DNA of 64,000 nt from Kitagawia praeruptora (lineage: Eukaryota; Streptophyta; Magnoliopsida; Apiales; Apiaceae), in NCBI GenBank assembly GCA_037693485.1, contig CM075348.1, positions 129,157,609 to 129,221,608 on the forward strand, given 5' to 3'. The position numbers and the translations under genes were made by a program. Below the pieces are notes generated by a model, which was given only the letters and a program-made list of their open reading frames with translations, made no database searches and was not told where the DNA came from. Of this stretch, positions 21,616 to 32,392 are shown piece by piece. Position 1 is the first letter of the stretch. Each line of letters begins with the position of its first letter.

Positions 21616-22886
21616 TGATAGAGTATATTTTTATATATATTCTAGATGATTTTATTCTCATACTTATTGTGTTTTGCATTGATTTGGATTTTTATTTAAT
21701 ATATTTGATTGTTTTATTGTAGGAAATAAAGAATTCATGACTTGGAAGGATTTGGAGCAAAAAGAGCTATTTTGGAGATAAAATAGGAGAAAATTCGTAT
21801 TATTGGGTTACGCAGGCTGTTTAACACTGTTTGGGCCATATCTTGAGTTCCAGAAGTCAGAATTTGACGATCTTACTGTCCACGCGAAGCTTATGGAATT
21901 ATCTTTAATTCAGAGGTGGTCCAGTAAGCAAAATCCGACTGGAAGAGGCCAGAAACAGAGGAGAAAAAGAAGTGACGAATTTTACAAGAAAATCCTATTC
22001 AATTATGGATATCTTTTTGTAAATTGATTAGGATATTAAAAATACTTTTATTAGGGGATAGAAATCAGATTTTATCATGAGTTTTATTTATTAGAACGTG
22101 GGGAGAAAAAAAAGAGAGACACGTATACTTTTACTTTTTAAAAAACTAGGGTTTTGGTTTTTCTCTCTTCATCTCTTCTTTTGTAAGCACTTGGTTTAAT
22201 TTGGATCTTCATTGTTCTTCGTTAATACAAAGTTTGAGGTATTCTTTATTCTCTTGTTTTATTATTATATGTTTTACATGGCTTCTTTCATTATTCTTAT
22301 TGCTTTTACTTCTAGAATGAGTGAGTAGTTTAATTCTAGGGTATTAAGGGGAGCCATGTTTGCACCATGATTTGGGCTTAATTTGATTAGTAGATTGATG
22401 GGTAAAGAGTAATTCTGATTGATATGTTATAATTCTTAATTTGTGTAATTGCGCAATATCATGGATTAATCGATTGTAATAGGAGTAATAGATCGAAAGA
22501 TTTTACTACTAGAGGCTTACATACAATTAGCGGAATTGAAGGTGAGTGTGAAAACATCATTAGATATTCTGAGAGTGTTAATGCTTGAAAAAGATTAACC
22601 ATTGCTTTAATTACTTAATCCCATTAAAAAGCTATACATTTGTGATTTGTTTGGTGTAAGCATGGTGAACCTGAATTGCCCAAGATCCTTTTATTAATTG
22701 AATTAAAACTTTGTTAAATTTGCATTAGTAGTTAATAAAATTCCCAAATAATCGTTTGTGACTAGAAACAATTGATAATAGTTAAATTGAAATTGAAACT
22801 GTCTCCTTGAGAAATCGACCCGTATTTGCTAGTATCTACTACAATTGATACCGTGCGCTTGCGGTTAAACATAATTTAACACATCA
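21616..22886 (+). repeat. 3' LTR of Athila element (1271 bp)
   Basis: Uninterrupted LTR from TGATAGAG to AACACATCA, followed directly by the target duplication ATAAT. It serves as the empty-site reference for the CACTA insertion in the 5' LTR. Confidence 0.93.
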
Positions 22887-22891
22887 ATAAT

Positions 22892-23144
22892 AAAACAAGA
22901 GATTTCATGATTTTTACTAACTCCAAGAATTTTATAAAAATGTTTAAGCAAATAAAAATCATATTTTAATATTTAAAAGCTATGAAAATTTGATATCAAT
23001 TCACATCAACACATCTAGCAATTATGCACATAACACATATTCACAAGCATATAATCATGGAATGACTCATCAATTAAGGCACATAATAATATTTTTAATG
23101 CCAAATAATATAATTTATAGAGTACGAAATTTCCAGATATTACA
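22892..23144 (-). repeat. 5' LTR of element A, 5' portion
   Basis: Short remainder of the LTR on the far side of the Athila insertion. On the minus strand it begins TGTAATATCTGGAAATTTCG, a start typical of Tekay/Del LTRs. The right target duplication ATAAT is at 22887-22891. Confidence 0.8.
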
Positions 23145-23317
23145 TTGTTTTTATATCTATTAACCTGTTTTTATAAACCATATTACATAATTTTCGACTG
23201 TACCCATATCATATTGATTGTTGGAACCGATCGTCTATTGGTATCAGACGGAGGAACCCTTTATCTTTTGAATGTATACCTACTTGTTTACCAAACTGTT
23301 TACCTTCTTATCAGAAA

Positions 23318-24366
23318 GATGCCTCCCAGAAGAAAACCTACCAACAATAATGATAACCAAGATCAACAAGACCAAGATAACCCTACCACGGCCTAGATTT
23401 CAACTACTTCAACAACAAACTGCTGCTTTTGTCCAACACCAACAGCAACAAGCTGCCCAACCATCTATTGCTTTTAAATCTTTTCAAGCTGTCCATCCCC
23501 CAGAATTCAAAGGTACCCTTAATCCTATAGAGGCCAAGTCATGGCTGATGGATATTGAGAAGTCCTTCGCGTTAGTTAGGGTTGATGAAGTTCAGAAAGT
23601 AGAGTTTGCTAGTTTCTATTTGAGAGCGGAGGCGAACTTTTGGTGGGAATCGGTTAAAACTGCATAAGGAGATGCCATTACATGGCCTAGATTTGTGGAG
23701 TTGTTTACTGAGAAGTATTTGCCAGGATATTTACAAGACCAGTTGGAGATTCAATTTATGGAATTGAAGCAAGAAGGAATGACGGTTGCGGAATACGAAG
23801 CTAAGTTTACTGAGTTGTCTAGATTTGCACCCCAGTATGTAGGGAATGAAGCTAGTAAGGCCAAGAAATTTCAGCATAGATTAAAGCTCTGATTGAGGAG
23901 TCGAGTTGCTGCATTTGAGTTGAGAACTTATGCCGCTGTGGTTAAGAAGGTGATGATTATAGAAGGAGAAAGTGACTTGAACCAGAAGGAGAAAGCTGGA
24001 AAGAAGAGAAAGTTTGAAAAGACGGAAAGGAGCCAAGAAACGGAAAGTCAAAAGAGTTTTCCAAACAGAGGAAGGTTTGGGAATCGATCAGGAGGTCAGA
24101 AGAATTTTCAGAAGTTTGGGAGTGGTAGCGGAGGACAAGACCGTAGACCCCAGGGAGTAAACCCGCAGGCTGTAACAAGACCCGTACTACCAGATTGCAA
24201 AATTTGTGGAAGGAAGCACCCGGGTATCTGTAATAAGCCTAAAATAGTGTGCTAAAAATATGGGAAGAAGGGGCACTATGCTCAAGAGTGTCCTGAAGCG
24301 AATCAAGTGGGAATGATTTGTTATAAGTGTGGCAAGATTGGTCACATAGCGAGGAACTGCAAGTAG
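23318..24366 (+). pseudogene. Gag of element B, decayed
   Basis: The ATG at 23318 gives MPPRRKPTNN, matching the gag start of element A. A frame change or deletion near 23395 leads into the gag core (AFKSFQAVHPPEFKGTLNPI, NFWWESVKTA, ELKQEGMTVAEYEAKFTELS). Stops interrupt at about 23393, 23665, 23890, 24253 and 24364. The two zinc knuckles can still be traced: the first is damaged by a stop and by loss of a cysteine, and the second (CYKCGKIGHIARNC) is complete. Several stops sit where Gln, Trp or Arg is expected, the pattern left by C-to-T change at methylated cytosines. Confidence 0.8.
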
Positions 24367-24384
24367 CCTGTTCAGACTTCTAAT

Positions 24385-26266
24385 GTGTTAAGGATCGCCG
24401 CGCCACCAGTTCAGCCGCAAGCACCGTATCAAGCACCTCAAACTAGAGCTCGTACCTTCAACATGTCTGTTAAGGATGCTGTCAATGATGTCGACGTAGT
24501 TGTAGGTACGCTTCCTGTCAACTCTTTTGAAGCTAAAGTTTTAATTAATTCTGGAGCAACTAGATCATTTATATCTGAGAGATTTCTTGATAAATTACGT
24601 TGTGAGATTCGTCCATTATAAAGTCCGTTAGTAATAGAAGTGGCTAACCAGGATAAGATAGTTGTGGACCGGGAGTGTCCTAACTGTAATATTAAGATAG
24701 GAGAATTTCTTTTCTATGCGGATTTGTTACCCTTTAGGTTGGGAGAGTTTGATGTTATTCTAGGAATGGATTGGTTGACTGAATGTAAGGCTAAGATTGA
24801 TTGTAAAAAGAAGCAAGTGAAGTTGGTTACTAAAAATGGTGGTGAAGTAGTGTTTCAAGGACAGAAGCAAGATAAGAAGTTTTTGACGTTTATGCAAGCT
24901 AAGAGGTTGTTGAAGTAAGGATGTGAAGCTTATTTAGCACATGTAGTCGATATGGAGAAGCAAGCCCAAAATATGGAATACATCCCAGTAGTGAATGAGT
25001 TTCCCCGATGTGTTTCCCGATGAATTGTCCGGATTACCTCCAGATAGAGAAGTTGAATTTCCAATCGAGTTAACACCAGGAACTGAACCAGTATCCAAAG
25101 CACCTTATCGAATGGCACCTGCTGAGATGAAGGAGTTATAAGGCCGAGTGTGTCTCTGTGGGGAGCACCAGTGTTGTTTGTTAAGAAGAAGGATGGAAGC
25201 ATGAGGATTTGTATTAATTATTGAGAGCTTAACAAATTGACTATCAAGAACAAGTATTCACTACCAAGGATTGATGATTTGTTTGACCAGCTGAAGGATG
25301 CTGCATATATTTCTAAGATTGATTTAAGGTCAGGTTATCACCAATTGAAGATTAAACCAGAAGATATTCCGAAGACTGCTTTTCGCACGCGATATGGACA
25401 TTATGAATTTTTAGTGATGGCCTTCGGATTGACGAATGTGCGAGCTGTGTTGATGGATTTGATGAATAGGGTATTCAAGAGGTATTTGTATAAATTCATT
25501 ATTGTATTTATTGATGACATCCTTATATACTCAAGAAACCCTGAAGAGCATGCCGAGCAATTGAGAATAGCATTGGAAACTTCAAGGAAGAAAAGATTAT
25601 ATGCAAAATTTTCCAAGTGTGAGTTTTGGTTGTAAGGAGTGCAATTTCTAGAACATGTGATCAGTAAAGAAGGAATTAGAGTGGACCCTGCTAAGATTGA
25701 AGCCGTTGTAGATTGGAGTAGACCGAGAACTCCTACTGAAGTGAGAAGTTTCTTAGGATTGGCTGGTTATTATCGGAGATTTGTTCAAGATTTTTCAAAG
25801 ATAGCTACGCCGTTAACTAAGTTGACTAGAAAGAATGAGAAGTTTGTTTGGAATGATAAGTGTGAAGAAAGTTTTCAAGAATTGAAGAAGAGGCTAGTTA
25901 CCGCACCAGTGTTGGTACTGCATGATGATAAAGGAAATTTTGTTATCTATAGTGATGCCTCGTATAAAGGATTAGGATATATTTTGATGCAACACGGAAA
26001 TATTACGGCGTACGCTTCGAGACAACTTAAGCCGCATGAACAGAAGTACCCGACGCACGATTTAGAGTTAGTTGCGATTGTATTCGCGTTGAAGAGTTGG
26101 AGACATTATTTATATGGAGAGAAGTGTGAAATTTTCACTGACCATAAGAGCTTGAAGTATATCTTTACCTAGAAGGAGTTAAATATGAGACAGAGAAGGT
26201 GGTTGGAATTAACCAAGGATTATGATTGTACGATAAGTTATCATCCTGGAAGTACGAAGATGTATC
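24385..26266 (+). pseudogene. Pol of element B (protease, RT, RNase H), decayed and truncated
   Basis: The protease reads VLINSGATRSFISERFLDKL: the catalytic aspartate of DSGAT is replaced by asparagine. ILGMDWL follows at about 24757. The RT can be read from about 25020 with several stops and a frame break near 25000-25040. It retains YFISK-type YISKIDLRSGYHQLKI and the catalytic VFIDDILIYS (25505-25535). RNase H is in one open piece (25639-26172, with YSDASYKGLGYILMQHG and FTDHKSLKYIFT) and continues past a stop to SYHPGSTKM, where the element ends. No integrase is present. Confidence 0.82.
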
Positions 26267-26271
26267 GAGAC

Positions 26272-27389
26272 CTAAGGTTCCGGCGTTCTTCAGGCCAAAA
26301 GGCATCTTAACATAGGCATAAGTGCCGTTTGGTGTGATGAATGCTATCTTTGGAATGTCCTCGGCATTCATGGCGATTTGGTGGTATCCTGAGAATGCAT
26401 CTAAAAAACTGAGTATTTGATGCCCCGAAGTGGCATCTATCAGTTGATCAATGTTTGGCAAAGGATAGTGATCCTTCGGGCAATGTTTGTTCAAGTCTGT
26501 ATAATCTACACACATCCTCCACTTGCCATTTGACTTCTTGACCACGACTACGTTTGCCAACCAGTCGGGGTAATCGATTTCTTCGATGAACTTCGCCTCC
26601 AGCAACTTTTCCACTTCAGCTTGAATTACTTTTTGCCTCTCCATGGCGAAATTTCTTTTTTTTCTATCTCACAAGCTTGGCTTCGGGAGTTACATTTAAA
26701 CAGTGTTTGGCTACCGAAGGGTCCAAACCTGGCATATCTTCGGGATTCCATGCAAACACGTCATGGAACTCCCTAATGACTTTATCTTTTAGTTTCGCTT
26801 CCATGTTCCTCCCAATTTGGATCATCTTTCCAGACTGACCCACATATAGTTCTACTTCTTCGGTCTCGGCAGCCGGCTCGGCAATGGGGCTTGACAGGTC
26901 GGCCCCAAATTTCTCCAGCTCTATGTTCAATAGTTGATGGCTGCCCCCAGTTTCGTTCTCACTTCTCTTCCTTTTACCAGCTTCAGTCATTTCCATATCC
27001 CTGTCTTTCTCCAAATCTTCTAACATAATTATTCTTGCGGCTTTCTGATCGCGTCTCATCTCTCCGACACCATGTTCGGTCGGGAATTTCAATTTCAGGT
27101 GGGGAATGGAAGAGACGGCTTGGAACAGAGATAGAGCTGGTCTCCCCAGAATGTCGTTGTAAGGGCTATCGACCCGAACAACATAAAACTTGGCTTCTTT
27201 AACGACTGTGTATGGAGCTTTTCCCAACAAAACATTCAGCGTGATCGTGCCCTCGATCGGTACCGGTTGATTACCGAAGCCGTATAGTGGTGCCTCATGG
27301 CACGGCTCCAGCTGTTCACCACCCAAATTCATCTTGCAATACGTTCGGTGATACAATATGTTGACCGAACTTCCCTCATCGACCAACAC
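26272..27389 (-). pseudogene. Protease and partial RT of Tat-like element
   Basis: The piece 27389-26664 begins with VDEGSSVNILYHRTY, the protease with its active-site Asp, and has NDILGRPALSLFQAV. It runs into the pre-RT segment with FAWNPEDMPGLDPSVAKHCL. After a break near 26655 the RT resumes (26644-26272) with QAEVEKLLEAKFIEEIDYPD, WRMCVDYTDLNKHCPKDHYP and MPFGLKNAG, and then ends at the junction with element B. The catalytic YMDD-type motif lies beyond the break and is absent. Confidence 0.8.
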
Positions 27390-27451
27390 TCTCCAAATCT
27401 TGTTTTCCCCAATTACGGGGTTTATGACAAGAGGGTCTTCGTGCGGTCATA

Positions 27452-29150
27452 TCACGTCTTCAAAATCATCTTCCGTGAATGATATCGGAAGTTTTGCTTG
27501 GCGGCATTTGACTGGTAGAGATTGTAGATTTGCCTGGCATACTTCTTTCGGGCTGTTTTGCTGTCCCGATCAAGGATGGTTCCTCCGGATATTGTTCTGA
27601 CTTCGCCTCGATACTTTTCTGAACCTTCGGCATCTCTATTGTCTCTCTTCTTTTCCTTATCGTCTAGCCTGTCCCTCAGATCTCCCACGAACTTGGTCAG
27701 TTCTCCGTCTTTTATCATTTTCTCAATCAATTTCTTCAAGTGGTAACATTCATCAGTATTGTGACCTTTATCCCGATGATAGTCACAATATTTGCTATCG
27801 CTTCTTCTGTTTTCAGGGGTCTTTAACTTGGGTGGTCTAACGAACCCAGGTTTACCCTTTATCTCGTGGAGAATCTTCGAGATAGGTGTGTTAAGTGGTG
27901 TGAACACAGTACTATCCCTATCTCTTCTTCGTTCGGCCCCTTTGTCGGGCCTCGTATCATTCAGTCGGCTCTTAATGTCGCCATGGCCCCTTCTATCATC
28001 CCTTCGGTCATCCTTTCTATCATCCCTTCTATCATACCTATCATTTTTCTTGCTCTCCTTGTAACCCCCTATGGATTCTAGCTTTCTTCTAATAGCCTCC
28101 CCCCTCAAATATATATCATTTAAAGATCTAGGAGGCATATCGTAAAGAGAAGATCGAAGCTTCTTACCTTTAACAGGGTCGAGGCCGGCTGCAAGGAATC
28201 CGGCTGCCTTTACTTTATCCAAGTTGGTCTTTGAACCTTTCCAGGTAGTCACCCAATTCTTCGTTCGATCCCTGCCTGCAGTGGATCAGGGCTTCAGTAT
28301 CCTTCTCTCTTCGACACAAGTGGGAGTAGTACCTCAAGAATTTCTTCTTTATCTGCTCGTACGAGCCTATCGATCTAGGCCTTAATGACCTGTACCACAT
28401 GGATGCGTTCCCCTTGAGGTATGTCTTGAACATTTTGCAAAGCATCACATCACAATGCCCCATACCGGTCATGAGCGATTCATACTTCTCACAGTGGTCT
28501 TCGGGGTCTCCCTTTCCATTGAACTCGTTCATCTTTGGAAACTACCTTCCTGGTGGAGATCGAAACTGCTCAACATCCTCGGTCACCACTGGCATGTGGC
28601 TGACTCTTCTTTCTCCGAACATAGCCTTTTCGATCTTACGGATACGGTCATCCGTATGTGGACCTTCTTCCTCCGAATCAGAGGAGTACACTACCTTCGA
28701 CCGGGTTCTCCTAAAATTTGATTCAGAGTCCTCTGACTCGTCTTCATCATTTCTAGTCCTCGGCCTCTTATCCCTTCGGTCATCCAACTCCGGGTCTTCG
28801 GTTTCTAAAGCCTCGCGGAGCACTTTTTCATGTAACTCAATCTCCTCCCTTTGGAGCTTTAGGGCTTCCAGCCTCAAGCGATCGGCCTCCCTTTTCTTGG
28901 CCAGTCGTTCGGCCTCCCTGCTGCTCTTTTCTTTTTCCATTTCGTTTCGCTTCCCCTTGGCCTTTTGTTCTTCTCGCCATTTCATGAGCATCTCCTGTTG
29001 TTCTTCAGGAGACGGCATATCTCCTTCTTCATCAAAAGTTAACAACCTCGGGGTGATGGGAGTTGTCCTTGGGATCAGGGGAGGAGTGGTGCGGCTGTTT
29101 CCAGCCACTGTGCTATTATCGGCTACTGGTATTTCGGTTTCATTTGCCAT
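27452..29150 (-). pseudogene. Gag of Tat-like element, broken
   Basis: The ATG at 29150 opens a frame of 202 codons (MANETEIPVADN...). It encodes a long charged coiled-coil region rich in Glu, Lys and Arg, then a stop at 28542. The gag core continues from about 28532 (NEFNGKGDPEDHCEKYESL, MWYRSLRPRSIGSYEQIKKK) and changes frame near 28230 into the C-terminal part (28252-27452). That part has a long Arg/Asp-rich repeat (RRDDRKDDRRDDRR) and the zinc-binding CDYHRDKGHNTDECYHLK. At least one stop and one frameshift are needed to explain the breaks. Confidence 0.8.
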
Positions 29151-29191
29151 GATTGATGGTAGAACTCAACACAAAACGTATCTCTACGTTC

Positions 29192-29209
29192 CCACAGACG
29201 GTGCCAAAT
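29192..29209 (-). other. Primer binding site of Tat-like element
   Basis: TTTGGCACCGTCTGTGGG directly follows the LTR on the minus strand. It is close to the usual Tat PBS (TGGCGCCGTCTGTGG). Confidence 0.75.
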
Positions 29210-29597
29210 GTTACAACTGGATTTCTGCCGGACCTTGGTTCGGTCGGACCTGCAAATGAGAAGAATGCGAGGGTTTGCCCTCCCCCCCCCCCCCGATTCA
29301 CCTCCGGTGTGAGAATAAGTTAGTCGGTTTTTGGATAAGATAATTAGAACGCAGAGTGTTTGTGTTGTGTGTCAAAATTGTGTATGAATGATCCTTCAAA
29401 CATATTCTCTTCTCCTTGGGCGGTTAACGAAGAGTGGGCGGCGTGGGGTGTTGTGTCCCACGTTCTAAGGAGTCCATAACCACATAACCGTTGTTGTTTA
29501 TTGGACCGAATGTCAGTGGGCTTCATTCGGCTGGGCTGATAATCTGCATATGTATCTTCGATCCGGCCCACAAAGGGGATGGGCCTCTAACACAACA
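29210..29597 (-). repeat. 5' LTR of Tat-like element (388 bp)
   Basis: Minus-strand sequence bounded by TGTTGTG and GTTGTAACA. A run of thirteen C (29282-29294, G on the element strand) lies near a CACACCGGAGGTG motif. Confidence 0.65.
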
Positions 29598-29915
29598 TTT
29601 GATTGGCCTGGGTGTTTTTAAGGTGTCCCCACGTTATCCGTGTATATTTCTAATTATAATATATTTGGTCAGTTTGGCTACGACTTAAAATAAGTGTTTA
29701 TAAACTTTTTTTCGGGTAAAAATTTCTATATTTTGATAATTTTTTATACAAGTAAATTACATAAATTGCAAAAAAAAAATAATTTTTTTAAAAAAAATTA
29801 AGAATCTTTAACTTTGTCTTAAAATAAATTGACTTATTCTGAAAAATAAATTCCCCAAACACCCCTGTTGTCTTTTGTTTTTCTTTTTAATATAACTGCT
29901 TTTAAGTGTTGACAA
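29598..29915. other. AT-rich spacer with no recognisable gene
   Basis: About 300 bp of AT-rich sequence between the Tat LTR and the hAT-like element. Its last eight bases (29908-29915, GTTGACAA) are the target duplication of that element. Confidence 0.6.
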
Positions 29916-30370
29916 TAGGCATGTCAGTGGATCAAGAATTTGATCTGATCCTATACAATTCGATCCGATTCAATCTGAAACTAGCGGGTATGGATCCTTC
30001 AAAAAAATATCCGATCCGATAAGGATTCAATCCAATAAGGATCCGATCCGATATAGAGCGTGTATTAATTTAGCATGATCCGATCCGTTAACGATCCGAT
30101 CCGAATATATTTTTTATAATTTTTATATATTATATATAATATATTTATATATAATATATAATATAAAAAATATATCTACATATCTAGACTATATTATATA
30201 TATAATATATGTTATATTTATTATTTATATGTATTATATAATATATAATATACTATATTTATTATTTAGTATATATTATATATTTTTTATTTATCATATA
30301 TAATATAAAATTTATAAAAAAATATATAGACTTTTCGCTTAACATCTAAAAATTTGAATACAAAGCAAAA

Positions 30371-30868
30371 TACTAGTTGACCGTTAAATTACCAAATCAA
30401 ATGAATTTATTTTTTTCTAAAATTTTGGCAATAACATTAAAAATGATGGATCTTGACATCCGTATGGTTGGATCGTCGAAAAATATTTTTAAAAAAATCG
30501 AAACACGAATTAGGGACGAAACCATGTTTAGGGGTACTAGTCAAAGTACTAGTTGACCGTTAAATTACTAAATCAAATGAATTTATTTTTTTCTAGAATA
30601 TTGGCAATAACATTAAAAATGATAGATGTTGAAATCCTATGGTTGGATCGTCAAAAAATATTTTGAAAAAAATCTAAACACGAATCAAGGACGAAACCAT
30701 GTTAGGGATACTAGTCAAAGTACTAGTTGATCGTTAAATTACTAAATCAAATGAATTTATTTTTTCCCGAAATTTTGGCAATAACGTTAAAAATGATGGA
30801 TTTTGACATCGATGCGGTTTGATCGTCGATAAATATTTTGAAAAATATCGAAACCCTTTAGGGCTGGT
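30371..30868. repeat. About 175-bp tandem repeat, 2.8 copies
   Basis: Three successive units begin TACTAGTTGACCGTTAAATT (or a close variant) at 30371, 30547 and 30721. The periods are 176 and 174 bp, and the third unit is incomplete. It lies inside the hAT-like element. Confidence 0.9.
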
Positions 30869-31221
30869 GATAGTATACGATATCGTCGCCACCGCCAAGT
30901 CTGACACATGGGCATTACCGCTCAAAGCGGTCATGACCGCTACCTGGGACCGGACGCAAGTAACTTCTGAATTCGCACTCCATATTAGAGACATAAATGT
31001 TTTAGATATAAATCTCCCAATATTCTATTCAGCATTTTTATATACACATGCGCATGCACACAAGTGGTACTATATGAAATAGCAGGTGAGACAAAGGCAA
31101 AAAGAAGCAGTCAAGGTACACCTAACACCATGCTGCAAGGACGCACAACTGTAGCACAAGTATCAACTACCCAACTGTAGGCCTGCAAAAAAGAATAAAT
31201 GAACAACTGTTGAGGTAAAGG

Positions 31222-31555
31222 CCATCCCTTGCACTGTAGCTACAGTGGCCGCCACGTGGGCTACAGGGTCAAGGGGGCTGCCACGTGGGCTACAGGGTCA
31301 AGGGGGCTGGCCTATAAATACCACTTATTTGTCACATTTGACACACACACAAAGTTGAGCACAAAAAATCACCACACACACTCTCGATATACTACCACTC
31401 ACCTGATTATTATTATTTCGATTACTTATTTTCACACCGGAGGTGCTTGACGGCCCCCACCACCGGCCAAGCATTGTTTTGCAGGCACCCAACCTAGGTG
31501 GAGCCACCGCCGAAACAGTGATCAGAACCAATAGTCAGCTGTGGGGGTTATCATT
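31222..31555 (+). repeat. LTR-like insert with promoter motifs inside the hAT-like element
   Basis: A GC-richer segment with two direct copies of GCCACGTGGGCTACAGGGTC, each containing a CACGTG G-box. TATAAATA follows at 31313-31320. Further on, TTTTCACACCGGAGGTG matches a motif in the Tat LTR at 29297-29320, and a TTTTGCAGGCACCC segment precedes a PBS-like stretch (CAATAGTCAGCTGTGGGGG). I infer a remnant of a Tat-like LTR and its PBS region. Confidence 0.55.
31313..31320 (+). promoter_or_regulatory. TATA box with upstream double G-box
   Basis: TATAAATA, preceded 60-30 bp and 90-60 bp upstream by two CACGTG elements in a direct repeat. No host coding sequence follows; it probably belonged to an LTR. 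Confidence 0.5.
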
Positions 31556-31913
31556 TGGTTTTAAATAGATAAAAAATTTCCAACAAAAAATATTTTAAAA
31601 TAGATACTAATAAAATTTTGTCAAAAAAATATATATTTTTTAATTAAGTGGGTCGGACCTCCGATCCGAAAACCCGAACGGATCGGATATGGATTGGACT
31701 AAAAAAATATCCGCCCCTGATCCGATCCCCGAACCCGAAAATTTTTAATGGATTCGGATATGAATTTAGGATAATCCGATCCTAATCGGACCCGTTCAGA
31801 TGCCTAGTTGACAATGTTTGCTCATTTCGTTTGCAACTCAAATGACGCCACCTGTGCTTATCACTATCAAATGTCCCAAAAGTATTTTTGGCTGCAGATA
31901 AGAACGATATACA

Positions 31914-32181
31914 CACTGTTCTAAAAATCCCCGATTTAACCGATTAATCCCCGATTAATCTTATGTAAGTTAATCAACCGATTCGATTTTTGAAATCCGA
32001 TTAATCCTATTAATTTATTTAAAATGATATGTTTAATTGTAAATTAGACTAATATATTAAATATCATTATAATATCCGATTAATACTCCGATTAATCCGT
32101 CCGATTAATCCTCGCCTACCCGATTAGGCGCTAGACGGTACCCCAACCGTCCTGGACCGCCTAGCGATTTCTGGAACACTG
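31914..32181. mobile_element. hAT-like MITE (268 bp) downstream of SS2
   Basis: Termini CACTGTTCTAAAAATC and, read backwards from the right, CAGTGTTCCAGAAATC. It is flanked by perfect 8-bp copies of GATATACA (31906-31913 and 32182-32189). The interior repeats CCGATTAATCC many times. It lies about 210 bp past the SS2 stop codon, so it could be part of that gene's 3' end region. Confidence 0.88.
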
Positions 32182-32392
32182 GATATACATACAACATGTG
32201 GTTGAATACAAACATTGGCAAGGACTTATGTTTATGTTACTGTTCCTTGCAGTAATATTTACTACCTGCTAGAATCTGCAGTTGTTCCTTGCAGTTACTG
32301 TCTTAAGGAGTTTAAACAATAGTATCAGTAAATGCAGATGGTCACTTGCTGGCTGCGGCAACACATTCTGTTCTAGTTCTACTACAGAAACT

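Larger units (their letters stand above)
6888..22886 (+). mobile_element. Athila-type Ty3/gypsy retrotransposon, nearly complete
   Basis: Both LTRs, PBS, gag, pol, a long 3' region and the polypurine tract are present. The LTRs begin TGATAGAG and end AACACATCA. The host LTR is duplicated as ATAAT at 6883-6887 and 22887-22891. Without the CACTA insertion the 5' LTR is about 1270 bp, against 1271 bp for the 3' LTR. By eye they differ at roughly a dozen substitutions and one indel, so the insertion is recent. The coding region is one frame broken only by two stop codons. The PBS, the RT sequence and the long non-coding 3' region fit the Athila lineage. Confidence 0.92.
1854..23144 (-). mobile_element. 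Tekay/Del-type Ty3/gypsy element A (5' LTR, leader, gag), split by nested insertions
   Basis: Read on the minus strand: the 5' LTR starts TGTAATATCTGG at 23144 and ends ...CGTCACA at 3934. It is followed by a PBS with TGGTATCAGAGCC (initiator-Met tRNA type), a leader of about 0.9 kb and an intact gag. The LTR is interrupted by the Athila element at 6888-22886. Without that element and one target copy it is about 3.2 kb. Everything 3' of gag has been displaced to the left of the window by the copia insertion at 1853/1854. At its right end it abuts a plus-strand relative (element B), as if it inserted just upstream of that element's PBS. Confidence 0.85.
23145..26266 (+). mobile_element. Tekay/Del-type Ty3/gypsy element B, decayed and truncated
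   Basis: A plus-strand relative of element A. Bases 23145-23236 look like the end of its LTR. A PBS-like TTGGTATCAGACGG follows at about 23237-23250, then a gag-pol region full of stops. It is cut off after RNase H at about 26266, where a minus-strand Tat-like element begins without any recognisable terminus. The two Tekay-like elements therefore lie head to head. Confidence 0.8.
26267..29597 (-). mobile_element. Tat-lineage Ty3/gypsy element, 5' half only
   Basis: On the minus strand: a 388-bp LTR (29597-29210, TGTTGTG...GTAACA), a PBS of the Tat type, gag in three broken pieces, protease and the start of RT. The element is cut inside the RT fingers/palm at about 26270, directly at the truncated end of element B, so a deletion or illegitimate join removed the 3' half of each. 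The putative right target copy would start at 29598. Confidence 0.8.
29916..31806. mobile_element. Non-autonomous hAT-like element (1.9 kb)
   Basis: Bounded by imperfect inverted termini (TAGGCATGTCAGTGGATC at the left; the right end read backwards is TAGGCATCTGAACGGGTC). It is flanked by perfect 8-bp duplications GTTGACAA at 29908-29915 and 31807-31814. Subterminal regions carry many GGATCCGATCCGAT-like repeats (29940-30110 and 31655-31795). No transposase frame is seen. The interior contains a tandem repeat and a promoter-bearing LTR-like piece. Confidence 0.9.

Noticed and set aside
28399..29259. Plus-strand open frame of 286 codons rich in Ser, Leu and Phe
   Set aside because: Antisense of the Glu/Lys-rich gag of the Tat-like element; such complements are open by composition.
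29282..29294. Run of thirteen C as a possible regulatory or quadruplex site
   Set aside because: A single homopolymer in an LTR, easily a sequencing or slippage artefact; there is no set of four G-tracts.
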